Assembly (NCBI GenBank): GCA_964529035.1
Contig: CAZGUG010000006.1
Location: forward strand, 1-55,140
DNA: 55,140 nt
Direction: 5' to 3'
DNA from: CAZGUG01 sp964529035
Lineage (GTDB): Bacteria > Bacillota > Clostridia > Ch29
The translations under genes and the position numbers were made by a program. Positions 15,257 to 23,413 of the stretch are shown here, one piece after another; positions within the stretch are counted from its first letter, which is position 1, and each line of letters starts with the position of its first letter. The notes beneath the pieces are model-generated. The model was given only the letters and a program-made list of their open reading frames with translations. It was not told where the DNA came from and ran no database searches.

Positions 15257-15529
15257 ATGCAGATAACTGACGTAAGGGTTAGAAAGGTAAACTCTGAGGG
15301 CAAGATGAAAGCTGTTGTCTCTGTGACTTTTGACAATCAATTCGTAGTGCATGATATTAAAGTTATAGACGGACAAAACGGAACGTTTATCGCCATGCCC
15401 AGTCGCAGGACTCCAGACGGGGAATTTAAAGATATTGCTCATCCCATTAACTCAGAAACTAGAGAAATGATACAAACAGCTATTCTGGAAGAATACGATA
15501 AGGTCATAGCAGAAGAAACCGAGGAATGA
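15257..15529 (+). CDS. spoVG: SpoVG RNA/DNA-binding regulator
   Basis: About 90 residues, beginning MQITDVRVRKVNSEGKMKA with the conserved FVVHDIKVIDG and IAMPSRRTPDGEFKDIAHPI. SpoVG is a small nucleic-acid-binding regulator affecting septation, virulence or sporulation genes. Two adjacent ATGs (15254 and 15257) follow GGTGGTGAG; the second gives the standard N-terminus. Its stop is only 8 bases from the stop of the convergent HgdB-like gene. Confidence 0.95.
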   Translation: MQITDVRVRKVNSEGKMKAVVSVTFDNQFVVHDIKVIDGQNGTFIAMPSRRTPDGEFKDIAHPINSETREMIQTAILEEYDKVIAEETEE

Positions 15530-15537
15530 TTAAAGGG

Positions 15538-16608
15538 TTACCCGGTATTGTTGTTTTTGCTGTGCAGCAGCTCGGCAAACGCTTCGATACGCGTGTCAAG
15601 GCCTGTTTTTTCCATATGCTCATCAACCGTTAACGACATGATGGGTATCTTTTTTTGCCCGGACACTTTTCTAAGCACCTGACAGCTTACTATTTCCGGC
15701 ATGCAGGTGATGGGGAATATATGAACAATACCGTCAAATCCCAAATTGGCACAGGCTATGGCATGGTACACGGTATCAAGGGCAAAACCCCCGATTCCTT
15801 CCTCTAGATAATCCCTTGAAAGGTTCGCAGCTCTTTTGTAATACTCTTTCCTTTTCCACGGTAGCAGCATATTTTTTATCCAGTCACTTGTATATATGCA
15901 GCGGTAGGGTTCGATGTCCCTGTCGACAAGCAGCATCTCAATGTTTTGATTCGAATAGGATTCATTCAGGGTATAAATATCGCCTACTATGGCAGCCCTG
16001 GGAAGCCGTCGGGAGTGCTCGGCCAGGCTGTTCAGGGTATTAAGGCATTCGGATGTTATGCTTTTTATCTGCGGTATGTGCCGGCAGGCTGTAATACTGT
16101 CCACGGCCCCGCGGAAGACGGCCATGCTTTCTTCCCTGTCCCGGGAACGGAGCAGGGACGACCAGTAGCTTTTTTCCAGGGCGTCTACCGCCTCAAGTTT
16201 TTTCCATCCCAGAACAAGAGAGGACAAAAGACTTGTATAGCTGCATCCTGCAGACCTTTTGAAATTTTTTATATCCTTCGGAAGGCTGGAAGGTTCAAGG
16301 CATATAAAATCGAATTTGAAACCCAGGTCCCTGGAAATCAAATCGAGAAGATGGCCGAAATACCCGAAACGGCAGGGGCCCGAACCGCCGAGCATAATTA
16401 CGGTGTCCGCACCCCGTGCGAGGGAATTAAGCACATTGCCAAGTATAAGTTTAAAGGGCATGCAGGCATATTCCGGCGAATACTTGCAGCCGATGTTTTT
16501 CATTTTGTCATTGTTAAAGGGAGGAAGCACAACCTCTATTCCTAGTTCTTCAAAGAGGGTTTTGAGGGGAATGTATAGGCGTCCCATGTGGGGGAAGGTA
16601 ATCTTCAT
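15538..16608 (-). CDS. HgdB-like 2-hydroxyacyl-CoA dehydratase-family protein (COG3581), copy 1
   Basis: A 356-residue protein beginning MKITFPHMGRLYIPLKTLFE, the same start pattern as the paralogue at 17660-18742. Conserved cysteines are Cys49 (PEYACMPFK), Cys79 (GGSGPCRFGYFG) and one in FPITCMPEIVS, in the positions expected to hold an iron-sulfur cluster in the HgdB/COG3581 group; Cys41 is extra. The C-terminal IMSLTVDEHMEKTGLDTR-x-EAF segment is shared with the other family members here. These proteins resemble the catalytic subunits activated by BadF/HgdC ATPases, but the substrate of this branch is unknown. It is the last gene of the cluster, 101 bases after the activase; the looser spacing suggests it was added separately. 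Confidence 0.8.
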   Translation of the reverse strand: MKITFPHMGRLYIPLKTLFEELGIEVVLPPFNNDKMKNIGCKYSPEYACMPFKLILGNVLNSLARGADTVIMLGGSGPCRFGYFGHLLDLISRDLGFKFDFICLEPSSLPKDIKNFKRSAGCSYTSLLSSLVLGWKKLEAVDALEKSYWSSLLRSRDREESMAVFRGAVDSITACRHIPQIKSITSECLNTLNSLAEHSRRLPRAAIVGDIYTLNESYSNQNIEMLLVDRDIEPYRCIYTSDWIKNMLLPWKRKEYYKRAANLSRDYLEEGIGGFALDTVYHAIACANLGFDGIVHIFPITCMPEIVSCQVLRKVSGQKKIPIMSLTVDEHMEKTGLDTRIEAFAELLHSKNNNTG

Positions 16609-16709
16609 ACTGTTCTCCTTTGTTCTTGCATGGAATACGTATGTAGATTCTGTCCCCCGCAGACAAAAATATACCCTTCTTAACCCAAAAGACTATCAAT
16701 CGGGGACAT

Positions 16710-17663
16710 TTATATAGTATCCCATTTGCCGCACCTTCCACCCCAACGGGCAACCAGCGTACCGTCCTGATAAATCTGTATTATTTCACACAGGTTGGAA
16801 CAGCCCCTGCATACAAAGCTCCTTGCCTGGTATTCAAAATCGCTGGCGTCAAAACCTTTGAACCTGGTTTTTCCAAGCTTTAATGTACTGTGCCTGGCAA
16901 GGATGGCTACTCCAATGGCGCCCATTATTCTGAAATGCTTTGGTACGACAATGTCATAACCCAGGGCCTTTTCAAAGGCGGTTTTTATACCGGTATTGGC
17001 CGCTACTCCTCCCTGGAAAACAATTACCGGGTTAATCTCCTTGCCCTTGCCCACGTTATTCAGATAGTTTCTTACCAGGGCTTCACACAAACCGGCAATA
17101 ATATTTTCGGTGGAGTATCCCAACTGTTGTTTGTGTATCATATCGGATTCTGCAAAAACAGAGCACCTGCCGGCTATCCTGACCGGGTTTTGGCCCCTTA
17201 ATGCCAGCGCACCGAAGTCCTCAATGGGTATGCCCAGGCGTTCGGCCTGGTGGTCAAGGAACGAACCGGTTCCGGCTGCGCACACGGTGTTCATTGCAAA
17301 GTCGACCACTATTCCGTCGCGAAGTATTATTATCTTTGAATCCTGTCCCCCTATTTCGATTATGGTATTTACATCCGGTATCATATGGGAAGCGGCTATT
17401 GCATGGGTTGTTACTTCGTTTTTCACAATATCTGCACCCACAACCACCGAAGCAACTTCCCTGCCGCTGCCGGTAACCCCTACCCCGCAAATATCCACAC
17501 TGTCTCCCAGGTCGGAGCTGATGGTTTTAAGGCATTGCTGTACGGTTTTTATAGGGCGTCCGGCGGTGCCGGTATAAAGGTCGGCCAGTATGTTGAATTG
17601 GTCGTCTATCACCACCAGTTTGGTGCTAACCGAACCCACGTCAACCCCCAGATAACCTCTCAT
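16710..17663 (-). CDS. BadF/BadG/HgdC-type activase ATPase with Cys-rich tail
   Basis: A 317-residue ASKHA-fold ATPase. The phosphate loop is GVDVGSVSTKLVVID, the second is IIEIGGQDSKII, and the cluster ligands are Cys128 (MNTVCAAGTGSF) and Cys167 (AGRCSVFAESD), which in the HgdC family bridge one 4Fe-4S between two subunits. FQGGVAANTGI and the closing MGAIGVAI fit the family. Beyond the usual end (about residue 262) is a 55-residue extension with Cys285, Cys288, Cys292 and Cys311 (CRGCSNLC then GGRCG), a likely second cluster site. The role inferred is ATP-driven electron transfer to the HgdB-like partners on either side. It overlaps the upstream HgdB-like gene by 4 bases. Confidence 0.88.
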   Translation of the reverse strand: MRGYLGVDVGSVSTKLVVIDDQFNILADLYTGTAGRPIKTVQQCLKTISSDLGDSVDICGVGVTGSGREVASVVVGADIVKNEVTTHAIAASHMIPDVNTIIEIGGQDSKIIILRDGIVVDFAMNTVCAAGTGSFLDHQAERLGIPIEDFGALALRGQNPVRIAGRCSVFAESDMIHKQQLGYSTENIIAGLCEALVRNYLNNVGKGKEINPVIVFQGGVAANTGIKTAFEKALGYDIVVPKHFRIMGAIGVAILARHSTLKLGKTRFKGFDASDFEYQARSFVCRGCSNLCEIIQIYQDGTLVARWGGRCGKWDTI

Positions 17664-18742
17664 ATTACTGCCTCCTGTCTGTATTTTCTTCTGCTGTACA
17701 TAAGGTCAATAAACGCTTCAAGCCTTGTCTTTATTCCGGCCTTTCCTGTCTGTTCATCTATGAACAGCGTAAGCACCGGTATATCCAAATCCTTTGATAC
17801 GCGGTTCAATATGCTTTTGGATACAATCTCGGGTATGCAGGTAAAGGGAGCCAGCTGTATTACCCCGTCATATCCGTTCTTTGAATACAGTACGGTATTT
17901 CCCACGCTCAGGGTGCCGTGTCCGCCCACCAGTTCGTTAAGGTAGGGCCTGGCCGCCTGTTTTATGTGTTCCTCACCCTTGAAAAAGGTGTTGTCCTTCG
18001 TCCAGTCAGCAAGATAGATTGAGCGGTGGGCCAGCACTCCCATATCACCCAGCAGCCGCTGTATGTCAAAATTAACGGCGGGCTCAAGCACCACGTATAT
18101 TTCACCTATGATGCCAACCTTCAGGGGCTTTATTGATTTATCCAGCGGTATGGCTTTGAGCAGTTCACCGCACTTTGCTCTGCTAATTCTTATATCTTCC
18201 TTTGTCCAGGCGCCGTCAATAATTTCATAGCATCTTTCCATTACCCTGGTGGTTTCGTTTTTGTTTGTTTCCCTCGGTCTTGTTTCATAAGACAGCTCTT
18301 CGATTTGGTCCAAAACCCTGAGCTTTTGCCACGTGGTGGACAGCGCTTCCCAGACAGCAGGCAGAGATTTTCCGGAGGTTATTTTGCCGAGTTTTCTCAG
18401 AAAATCCACAGCCCTTTTCTGGGGGGGTTCAAGCACAACAAAGTCCACGTTGTAGCCCATATCCCTGAGAATTTTTTCGTGCAGCACCCCATAGTACCCC
18501 GCCCTGCAGGGGCCCATGCCCCCCGATGTTATTATCATTTCAGCTCCCCGTTCAAGGGATTCCAGGTAGGTTCCAAGCAAAATCTTGAAGGGAATACAGG
18601 CAAACTCCGGTGCGTAGTGAGAACCCAGGGACAGGGTTTTTTCACTTGGCCTTAAGGGCATTACCGGTTTATGTCCCAGTTTTTCTATAAGCATTTTGAA
18701 AGCTATCCAGGAAGAACCCATGTGGGGAAAGGTAATCCTCAT
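17660..18742 (-). CDS. HgdB-like 2-hydroxyacyl-CoA dehydratase-family protein (COG3581), copy 2
   Basis: A 360-residue paralogue of copy 1, beginning MRITFPHMGSSWIAFKMLIE. It keeps Cys49 (EFACIPFKI), Cys79 (GGMGPCRAGYYG) and the C-terminal FTCIPEIVSK cysteine, plus FIDEQTGKAGIKTRLEAF. It overlaps both neighbours by 4 bases (ATGA junctions), so it forms a strict translational unit with the COG3580-type protein upstream and the activase downstream. The likely role is one half of a heterodimeric, iron-sulfur reductase-like component. Reaction unknown. Confidence 0.82.
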   Translation of the reverse strand: MRITFPHMGSSWIAFKMLIEKLGHKPVMPLRPSEKTLSLGSHYAPEFACIPFKILLGTYLESLERGAEMIITSGGMGPCRAGYYGVLHEKILRDMGYNVDFVVLEPPQKRAVDFLRKLGKITSGKSLPAVWEALSTTWQKLRVLDQIEELSYETRPRETNKNETTRVMERCYEIIDGAWTKEDIRISRAKCGELLKAIPLDKSIKPLKVGIIGEIYVVLEPAVNFDIQRLLGDMGVLAHRSIYLADWTKDNTFFKGEEHIKQAARPYLNELVGGHGTLSVGNTVLYSKNGYDGVIQLAPFTCIPEIVSKSILNRVSKDLDIPVLTLFIDEQTGKAGIKTRLEAFIDLMYSRRKYRQEAVI

Positions 18743-19713
18743 GATTTATTCCTCCGGTATTTGAGCATATCTACAAAGGCTTCAAGTCTTGTAAGGACCC
18801 CGGCTTCGCCGGTGTGTTCGTCCAGGGAAATGCATATATATGGAACAGCCCTTTGTTTGGCCTCCAATTCTATTAATTTGCCAACCATGGAATCGGGGCC
18901 GCAGCCAAAGGCGGTAACGTGTATAATTCCGTCTATATTTCCATCGTCTATATAATATATGGCACCTCTTACAACCTGATTACTGAAGGTCCAGAACAGG
19001 TTCTTGGGCAGTCTTTTTGCCTTTTTTGCCAGCAGTTTTTCGGGTACCATTTCGGGAGTCAGGACACGGATGCCCATTTTATGCAGTTTGGACATCATCC
19101 CCGCATTGACAAAACTGTCGTACAAAAGATACGGATAGCCTACCGCTGCCAGGGTTATCGGCCGCCGCGGGGCTTCGGGAACGTGCGGGCAGTCAAGCAG
19201 CATTTTTAGGGCCTGCTCGGGAGTTTTTTTTGCTGCAATTTGTTTCCTGTAGGAATACAGCATCTTTTTTGCTTTATCGAACGCCCGGTGTATTCTATAG
19301 GGGCTGATGCCCAGCATGTTTCCCATTCTTTCAAATTCACGGTGCTTTGACCTCCTTTTTTCCCGGAGGTCTATCCTAAAATCAATAAGTGGGGGAAGGT
19401 CGGGTATCGAAGCGCGTATCATATCCGTCAGGCCTAAGAACTTGGGACAGTAGGTCACACTTTTTTCCCGTGTGAAATTTATAAGGCGGGGCACCAATAT
19501 GAAATCGGCACGGTCTTTGAGGTTATATACATGCCCGTGGAACAGTTTTATAGGTATGCAGGCATCATTGACTGCATATTCGACCCCCTTGTCCAGAATA
19601 CCCTTTGATGTTTCGTCGGATATTACCACTTCGCAACCTGTCTCCCGGAAAAAAGTTTCCCAAAGGGGCAGGTAAGCGTAATAGGTGAGGGTTCTAGGTA
19701 TTCCAATTTTCAT
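18739..19713 (-). CDS. DUF2229/COG3580-type HgdB-related protein
   Basis: A 324-residue protein beginning MKIGIPRTLTYYAYLPLWET, the standard start of the COG3580/DUF2229 group. Cysteines fit the family: Cys52 (NDACIPIK), Cys89 (VTYCPKFLG) and a pair region FGCGPDSMVGKL near the C-terminus, followed by ISLDEHTGEAGVLTRLEAF, the same terminal motif seen in the two COG3581 proteins. It is the first gene of the four-gene reverse-strand cluster, with a promoter at 19774-19802. In many other bacteria the activase, COG3580 and COG3581 parts are fused into one protein of about 1400 residues; here they are separate. Function is unknown. Confidence 0.83.
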   Translation of the reverse strand: MKIGIPRTLTYYAYLPLWETFFRETGCEVVISDETSKGILDKGVEYAVNDACIPIKLFHGHVYNLKDRADFILVPRLINFTREKSVTYCPKFLGLTDMIRASIPDLPPLIDFRIDLREKRRSKHREFERMGNMLGISPYRIHRAFDKAKKMLYSYRKQIAAKKTPEQALKMLLDCPHVPEAPRRPITLAAVGYPYLLYDSFVNAGMMSKLHKMGIRVLTPEMVPEKLLAKKAKRLPKNLFWTFSNQVVRGAIYYIDDGNIDGIIHVTAFGCGPDSMVGKLIELEAKQRAVPYICISLDEHTGEAGVLTRLEAFVDMLKYRRNKS

Positions 19714-19773
19714 TGAACCACCTTTGCCTTTCTCTTGAATTAAAGGAATAATTACGTAACGGTATCTAAAAAT

Positions 19774-19802
19774 ATTATATTAGAATTATCCGCTTCAGCC
19801 AA
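19774..19802 (-). promoter_or_regulatory. Promoter of the HgdB/BadF cluster
   Basis: On the reverse strand TTGGCT (19802-19797) and TATAAT (19779-19774) are separated by 17 bases. The distance to the first ATG is about 60 bases. The perfect dyad AGACA-TTTT-TGTCT abuts the -35 box. Confidence 0.5.
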
Positions 19803-19803
19803 C

Positions 19804-19817
19804 AGACATTTTTGTCT
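19804..19817. promoter_or_regulatory. AGACA-N4-TGTCT dyad next to the -35 box
   Basis: AGACATTTTTGTCT is a perfect inverted repeat with a 4-base centre, 1 base upstream of the -35 element of the cluster. The position suits an activator or a repressor site. No regulator gene lies inside the cluster. Confidence 0.4.
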
Positions 19818-20020
19818 AAAAAGGGCTGGTTTTCGCAAAATACACCCTGCAACCCCTTTGACGGGGAGCTGACGGGTTAAAGCTGAATTTTCCGGTATAG
19901 CGGCGGCGGTAATTTCATATTATATTCTCAGACTATACAATACGGCAAAAGGAAATTTGACTTTTTTGTAGAAGTGTAATGGCAGCGACAAAGCATAATT
20001 TGAGATGGAGTGATGTTGTG

Positions 20021-21391
20021 ATGAAGGATGTATCGGTAATAATTCTCGCGGCGGGGAAAGGGGTAAGGATGAAATCCGACCTTCCGAAGGCGGTCCACAG
20101 GGTTTGCGGCAGGGAAATGATAAACCACGTTGTGGATAATGCCAGAGCAACGGGAGTTTCACAGATAATGGTGGTAGTTGGATATAAGGCGGATGTTGTC
20201 AAGAATGTGCTGGATGAAGGAATAGAAACCGTTTACCAGGAGGATCAGCTGGGCACAGGGCATGCGGTCATGCAGGCTGCACCTCTGCTTTCAAAGGAGA
20301 TAAAACAGGTTGTAGTGCTTTACGGGGACACGCCTCTAATAAAGCCGGGGACCATCAGGGGACTGGTAGATTACCACAGAAAAGAAAACTGCGGTATGAC
20401 GGTCCTTACGGTGGAAATGGATAATCCCGAAGGGTACGGGAGGATAATAAGAAGCGATACCGGAAGTATAACCGGTATAGTAGAACACGGGGATGCCGGT
20501 CCAAAGCAGAAGGAGATCCGTGAAGTCAATTCCGGTATTTACTGCTTTGAAAGGGAGCATCTTTATGACGGACTGGCAAGCCTTAAAAATGATAATGTCC
20601 AGGGTGAGTATTATCTGACGGATATTGTTGAATTTTTGTGCAATAAGGGTATAATTATAGGTGGCTTTTGCATAAAGGACCAGCAGGAAGTTATGGGTGT
20701 GAACACAAAATACCAGCTTTCGGTTGTGCAGAAAGAAATGAACAGAAGAAACCTGGTTAAACTGATGGAGGAAGGAGTCATAATAGATGATCCGGATTCC
20801 ACCTATATCGGCAGTTCGGCTGTCATAGGCGCCGACACCAGGGTGCTGCCCGGAACCCATATCGAAGGCGTCACCCGGATCGGGGAGAAGAACGTGATCG
20901 GGCCACAGGTGAGAATATGCGACTGCAGCATAGGGGACGGGAATGAAATAGAGTTTTCGGTTATCAAAGACAGCGATATAGGGAACCGGTGCAGGATAGG
21001 ACCCTACGTCCATATAAGACCGGGCAGCGATATAAAAGACAGCGTAAGGATAGGCAATTTCGTTGAAGTAAAAAAATCCAACCTGGGCGAGGGCTCCAAA
21101 GTGTCTCATCTCAGCTATATAGGCGACGGTGACATTGGCAGAGATGTCAACATAGGCTGCGGTGTTGTGTTGGTCAACTATGACGGAAGAAAGAAGTACA
21201 GGACAATAATTGAAGATGAGGCCTTTGTCGGCTGCAACGTTAACCTGGTTGCACCGGTGTGTATCAGGAAAGGTGCCTATGTGGCCGCGGGTTCCACCAT
21301 CACAAAGGATGTAGGGGAATACAGCCTGGGCATAGAACGCGGCAAACAGGCCGAGGTTAAGGACTGGGTCAGGAGGAAGGGTCTCAGGTAA
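20021..21391 (+). CDS. glmU: Bifunctional UDP-GlcNAc pyrophosphorylase / GlcN-1-P acetyltransferase
   Basis: A 456-residue protein, the usual GlmU length. The N-terminal nucleotidyltransferase begins SVIILAAGKGVRMKSDLPK and has VVLYGDTPL and GTGHAVMQA. From about residue 250 a left-handed beta helix of hexapeptide repeats follows (IGADTRVLPGTHIEG, FVEVKKSNLGEGSKVSHLSY). It makes UDP-GlcNAc for peptidoglycan. The ATG at 20021 follows ATGGAG by 10 bases and gives the conserved start; an in-frame ATG 14 codons earlier lacks a site. It is followed at 28 bases by prs, the standard order. Confidence 0.95.
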   Translation: MKDVSVIILAAGKGVRMKSDLPKAVHRVCGREMINHVVDNARATGVSQIMVVVGYKADVVKNVLDEGIETVYQEDQLGTGHAVMQAAPLLSKEIKQVVVLYGDTPLIKPGTIRGLVDYHRKENCGMTVLTVEMDNPEGYGRIIRSDTGSITGIVEHGDAGPKQKEIREVNSGIYCFEREHLYDGLASLKNDNVQGEYYLTDIVEFLCNKGIIIGGFCIKDQQEVMGVNTKYQLSVVQKEMNRRNLVKLMEEGVIIDDPDSTYIGSSAVIGADTRVLPGTHIEGVTRIGEKNVIGPQVRICDCSIGDGNEIEFSVIKDSDIGNRCRIGPYVHIRPGSDIKDSVRIGNFVEVKKSNLGEGSKVSHLSYIGDGDIGRDVNIGCGVVLVNYDGRKKYRTIIEDEAFVGCNVNLVAPVCIRKGAYVAAGSTITKDVGEYSLGIERGKQAEVKDWVRRKGLR

Positions 21392-21419
21392 CACATAAGA
21401 TAATGGGAGGTCTTAAAGG

Positions 21420-22370
21420 ATGGCAGTAAGAAAAACAATCAAACTTTTTACCGGCAATTCCAACCCCGAGCTTGTCAGGGAAATATCTAAAAATATAGGG
21501 ATACCTGTAGGCCGGGCGGGAGTAAGCAGGTTCTCGGACGGTGAAATTGCGATAAATATAGAAGAATCGGTAAGGGGTGCAGACGTGTTCGTTATCCAGT
21601 CGGTCTGCCCGCCGGTTAATGAAAACCTTATGGAATTATTAATATTGATGGATGCAATGAAAAGGGCGTCTGCCGGAAGAATTACCGCGGTAATACCCTA
21701 TTACGGTTATGCAAGACAAGACAGAAAAACGAAGGCCAGGGACCCCATCACAGCCAAACTGGTGGCTGACTTGATTTCGGTTTCGGGTGCCGACCGGATA
21801 CTGACCATGGACCTCCACGCAGCGCAGATACAGGGTTATTTCAATATTCCCGTCGACCACCTGCTTGGAGCTCCCATACTGGCTGAGTATTTCATGAAAA
21901 AGGATATGAAGGATGCGGTGGTGGTATCCCCTGATGTCGGGAGCGTTGCGAGGGCGAGGTATTTTGCAAGCATGATGAATCTTCCGATTGCCATAGTTGA
22001 CAAGCGAAGGCCCAAGGCCAACGTGGCGGAGGTTGTCAACGTAATAGGCGACATACAGAACAAGGATGTTGTACTTATAGACGATATTATAGATACCGCA
22101 GGTTCGATAACCGGGGCGGCAAACGCCATGAGGCAGCTGGGGGCAAGACGTATATTTGCCTGCTGCACCCATGCGGTGTTTTCGGGTCCTGCCATCAGCA
22201 GGATAGAAGAATCCCTGATAGAAGAGATGGTAATACTGAATACCATACCCCTTATAAACAACAAAACATTGGAAAAGATTACCACATTGTCGGTGGCACC
22301 AATTTTCGCCGAAGCCATAACAAGGATTTACGAAGACCTTTCGGTCAGCAAATTGTTCGACCAGAACTAA
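21420..22370 (+). CDS. prs: Ribose-phosphate pyrophosphokinase
   Basis: A 316-residue class I PRPP synthetase. RFSDGEIAINIEESVRGADVFVIQS at the N-terminus, ATP loop YYGYARQDRK, PRPP-binding VVLIDDIIDTAGSITGAA and the flexible loop VVSPDVGSVARAR are all present. It makes PRPP for nucleotide, histidine and tryptophan synthesis, and PRPP is the ligand of the PurR encoded at 14338. The ATG follows TGGGAGG at 10 bases. Confidence 0.96.
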   Translation: MAVRKTIKLFTGNSNPELVREISKNIGIPVGRAGVSRFSDGEIAINIEESVRGADVFVIQSVCPPVNENLMELLILMDAMKRASAGRITAVIPYYGYARQDRKTKARDPITAKLVADLISVSGADRILTMDLHAAQIQGYFNIPVDHLLGAPILAEYFMKKDMKDAVVVSPDVGSVARARYFASMMNLPIAIVDKRRPKANVAEVVNVIGDIQNKDVVLIDDIIDTAGSITGAANAMRQLGARRIFACCTHAVFSGPAISRIEESLIEEMVILNTIPLINNKTLEKITTLSVAPIFAEAITRIYEDLSVSKLFDQN

Positions 22371-22480
22371 GGACTAAAAAAGGACGGTATCCGCAGGAGT
22401 CGTACCTAAAGGCTTTGTTTGATAAAATCTGCTCTGAGCCCGTTTTAAGGGACCGAGACAGAAAAACTGCCGTGTACTAC

Positions 22481-22515
22481 CGGCGTATTCTGTTGTTGCA
22501 GAGTACGCCGTTTTT
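22481..22515 (+). terminator. Terminator or attenuator between prs and panC
   Basis: CGGCGTATTCTG pairs with CAGAGTACGCCG (one G-T) around a short loop and is followed by TTTTT. It lies 111 bases after prs and 47 before panC. Because the leader between prs and this hairpin is about 110 bases of structured-looking sequence, a regulated attenuator cannot be excluded. Confidence 0.68.
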
Positions 22516-22561
22516 GATGCTGTGGAATTCTGGGAAACGTATTTAAAAGGGAGGTGTTGGT

Positions 22562-23410
22562 TTGAAACTGATAAAGACCAAAGGACAAATAAGGAAAATA
22601 ATCAGGGCGGAGAGACAAAAACTAAAAAAGGTGGGCCTTGTGCCCACAATGGGGTATTTGCACGAGGGGCATCTCTCCCTTATAAGAAAAGCCAGCCGGG
22701 AAAACGACTGTGTTGTGGTTAGCATATTTGTAAACCCGACACAGTTTGGAGAGGGCGAGGATTACGATACATATCCCAGGGACCTTACCCGGGATATGGA
22801 ACAGTGCGAAAAAGCAGGGGCTGATATCGTGTTTGCACCGGAGGTTGATGAAATGTACGCCGCAGGCAGTGCCGCCTTTGTGGATATGGGCGGCGGGCTT
22901 ACGGATACGCTGTGCGGTGCGTCAAGGCCCGGTCATTTCAGAGGGGTAATGACGGTGGTAACAAAGCTCTTCAACATAGTCAGGCCGGACAGGGCATATT
23001 TCGGCCAGAAGGATGCCCAACAGGTTGCAGTGATAAAAAGGATGGCAAGGGACTTGGACTTTGATATACAAATCGTCGAAGCCCCCATCGTCAGGGAAAA
23101 GGACGGCCTTGCAATGAGTTCAAGGAACACGTATCTTTTGCCGGAGGAAAGACAGGCGGCACTGGTAATCTCCAGGACACTTTTTTGGGCCAGACAGGCG
23201 ATTATGGACGGCGAGAAGAACGCAGGATTAATCAAGGAAAAAATAACAGAAAAAATATCTTCCGAGCAGTTGGCCTGTATTGATTATGCAGAAGTGGTGG
23301 ATGCGAATACCCTTAAACCCCTGAAGGAGGTAAGGGGCAGTGTGCTTATGGCGGTGGCGGTCAAAATAGGCAGGACAAGGCTGATAGACAACATCAAACT
23401 GGAGGTGTAG
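22562..23410 (+). CDS. panC: Pantoate--beta-alanine ligase
   Basis: A 282-residue protein of the nucleotidyltransferase fold. VGLVPTMGYLHEGHLSLI holds the HxGH signature, and SIFVNPTQFGEGEDYDTYPR, FGQKDAQQ and REKDGLAMSSRN are diagnostic of PanC. It condenses pantoate with beta-alanine using ATP to give pantothenate. The start is TTG after GGGAGGTG. It is followed 3 bases later by panD; panB and panE are not in the window. Confidence 0.95.
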   Translation: MKLIKTKGQIRKIIRAERQKLKKVGLVPTMGYLHEGHLSLIRKASRENDCVVVSIFVNPTQFGEGEDYDTYPRDLTRDMEQCEKAGADIVFAPEVDEMYAAGSAAFVDMGGGLTDTLCGASRPGHFRGVMTVVTKLFNIVRPDRAYFGQKDAQQVAVIKRMARDLDFDIQIVEAPIVREKDGLAMSSRNTYLLPEERQAALVISRTLFWARQAIMDGEKNAGLIKEKITEKISSEQLACIDYAEVVDANTLKPLKEVRGSVLMAVAVKIGRTRLIDNIKLEV

Positions 23411-23413
23411 CCG

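Larger units (their letters stand above)
19714..20020. other. Divergent control region between the HgdB/BadF cluster and glmU
   Basis: This 307-base stretch has no gene. It contains the reverse-strand promoter and the AGACA/TGTCT dyad described separately. Towards glmU I see no clear sigma-A pair, only TTGACT at about 19957 without a good -10. Confidence 0.6.

Noticed and set aside
15538..19713. True 2-hydroxyglutaryl-CoA dehydratase operon
   Set aside because: No CoA transferase, dehydrogenase or electron-transfer flavoprotein nearby, and the proteins are the COG3580/3581 group rather than HgdA/HgdB proper.
20336..21394. Long reverse-strand frame of 352 codons over glmU
   Set aside because: It is a shadow of glmU: no ribosome site, Tyr/His-rich content and no family likeness.
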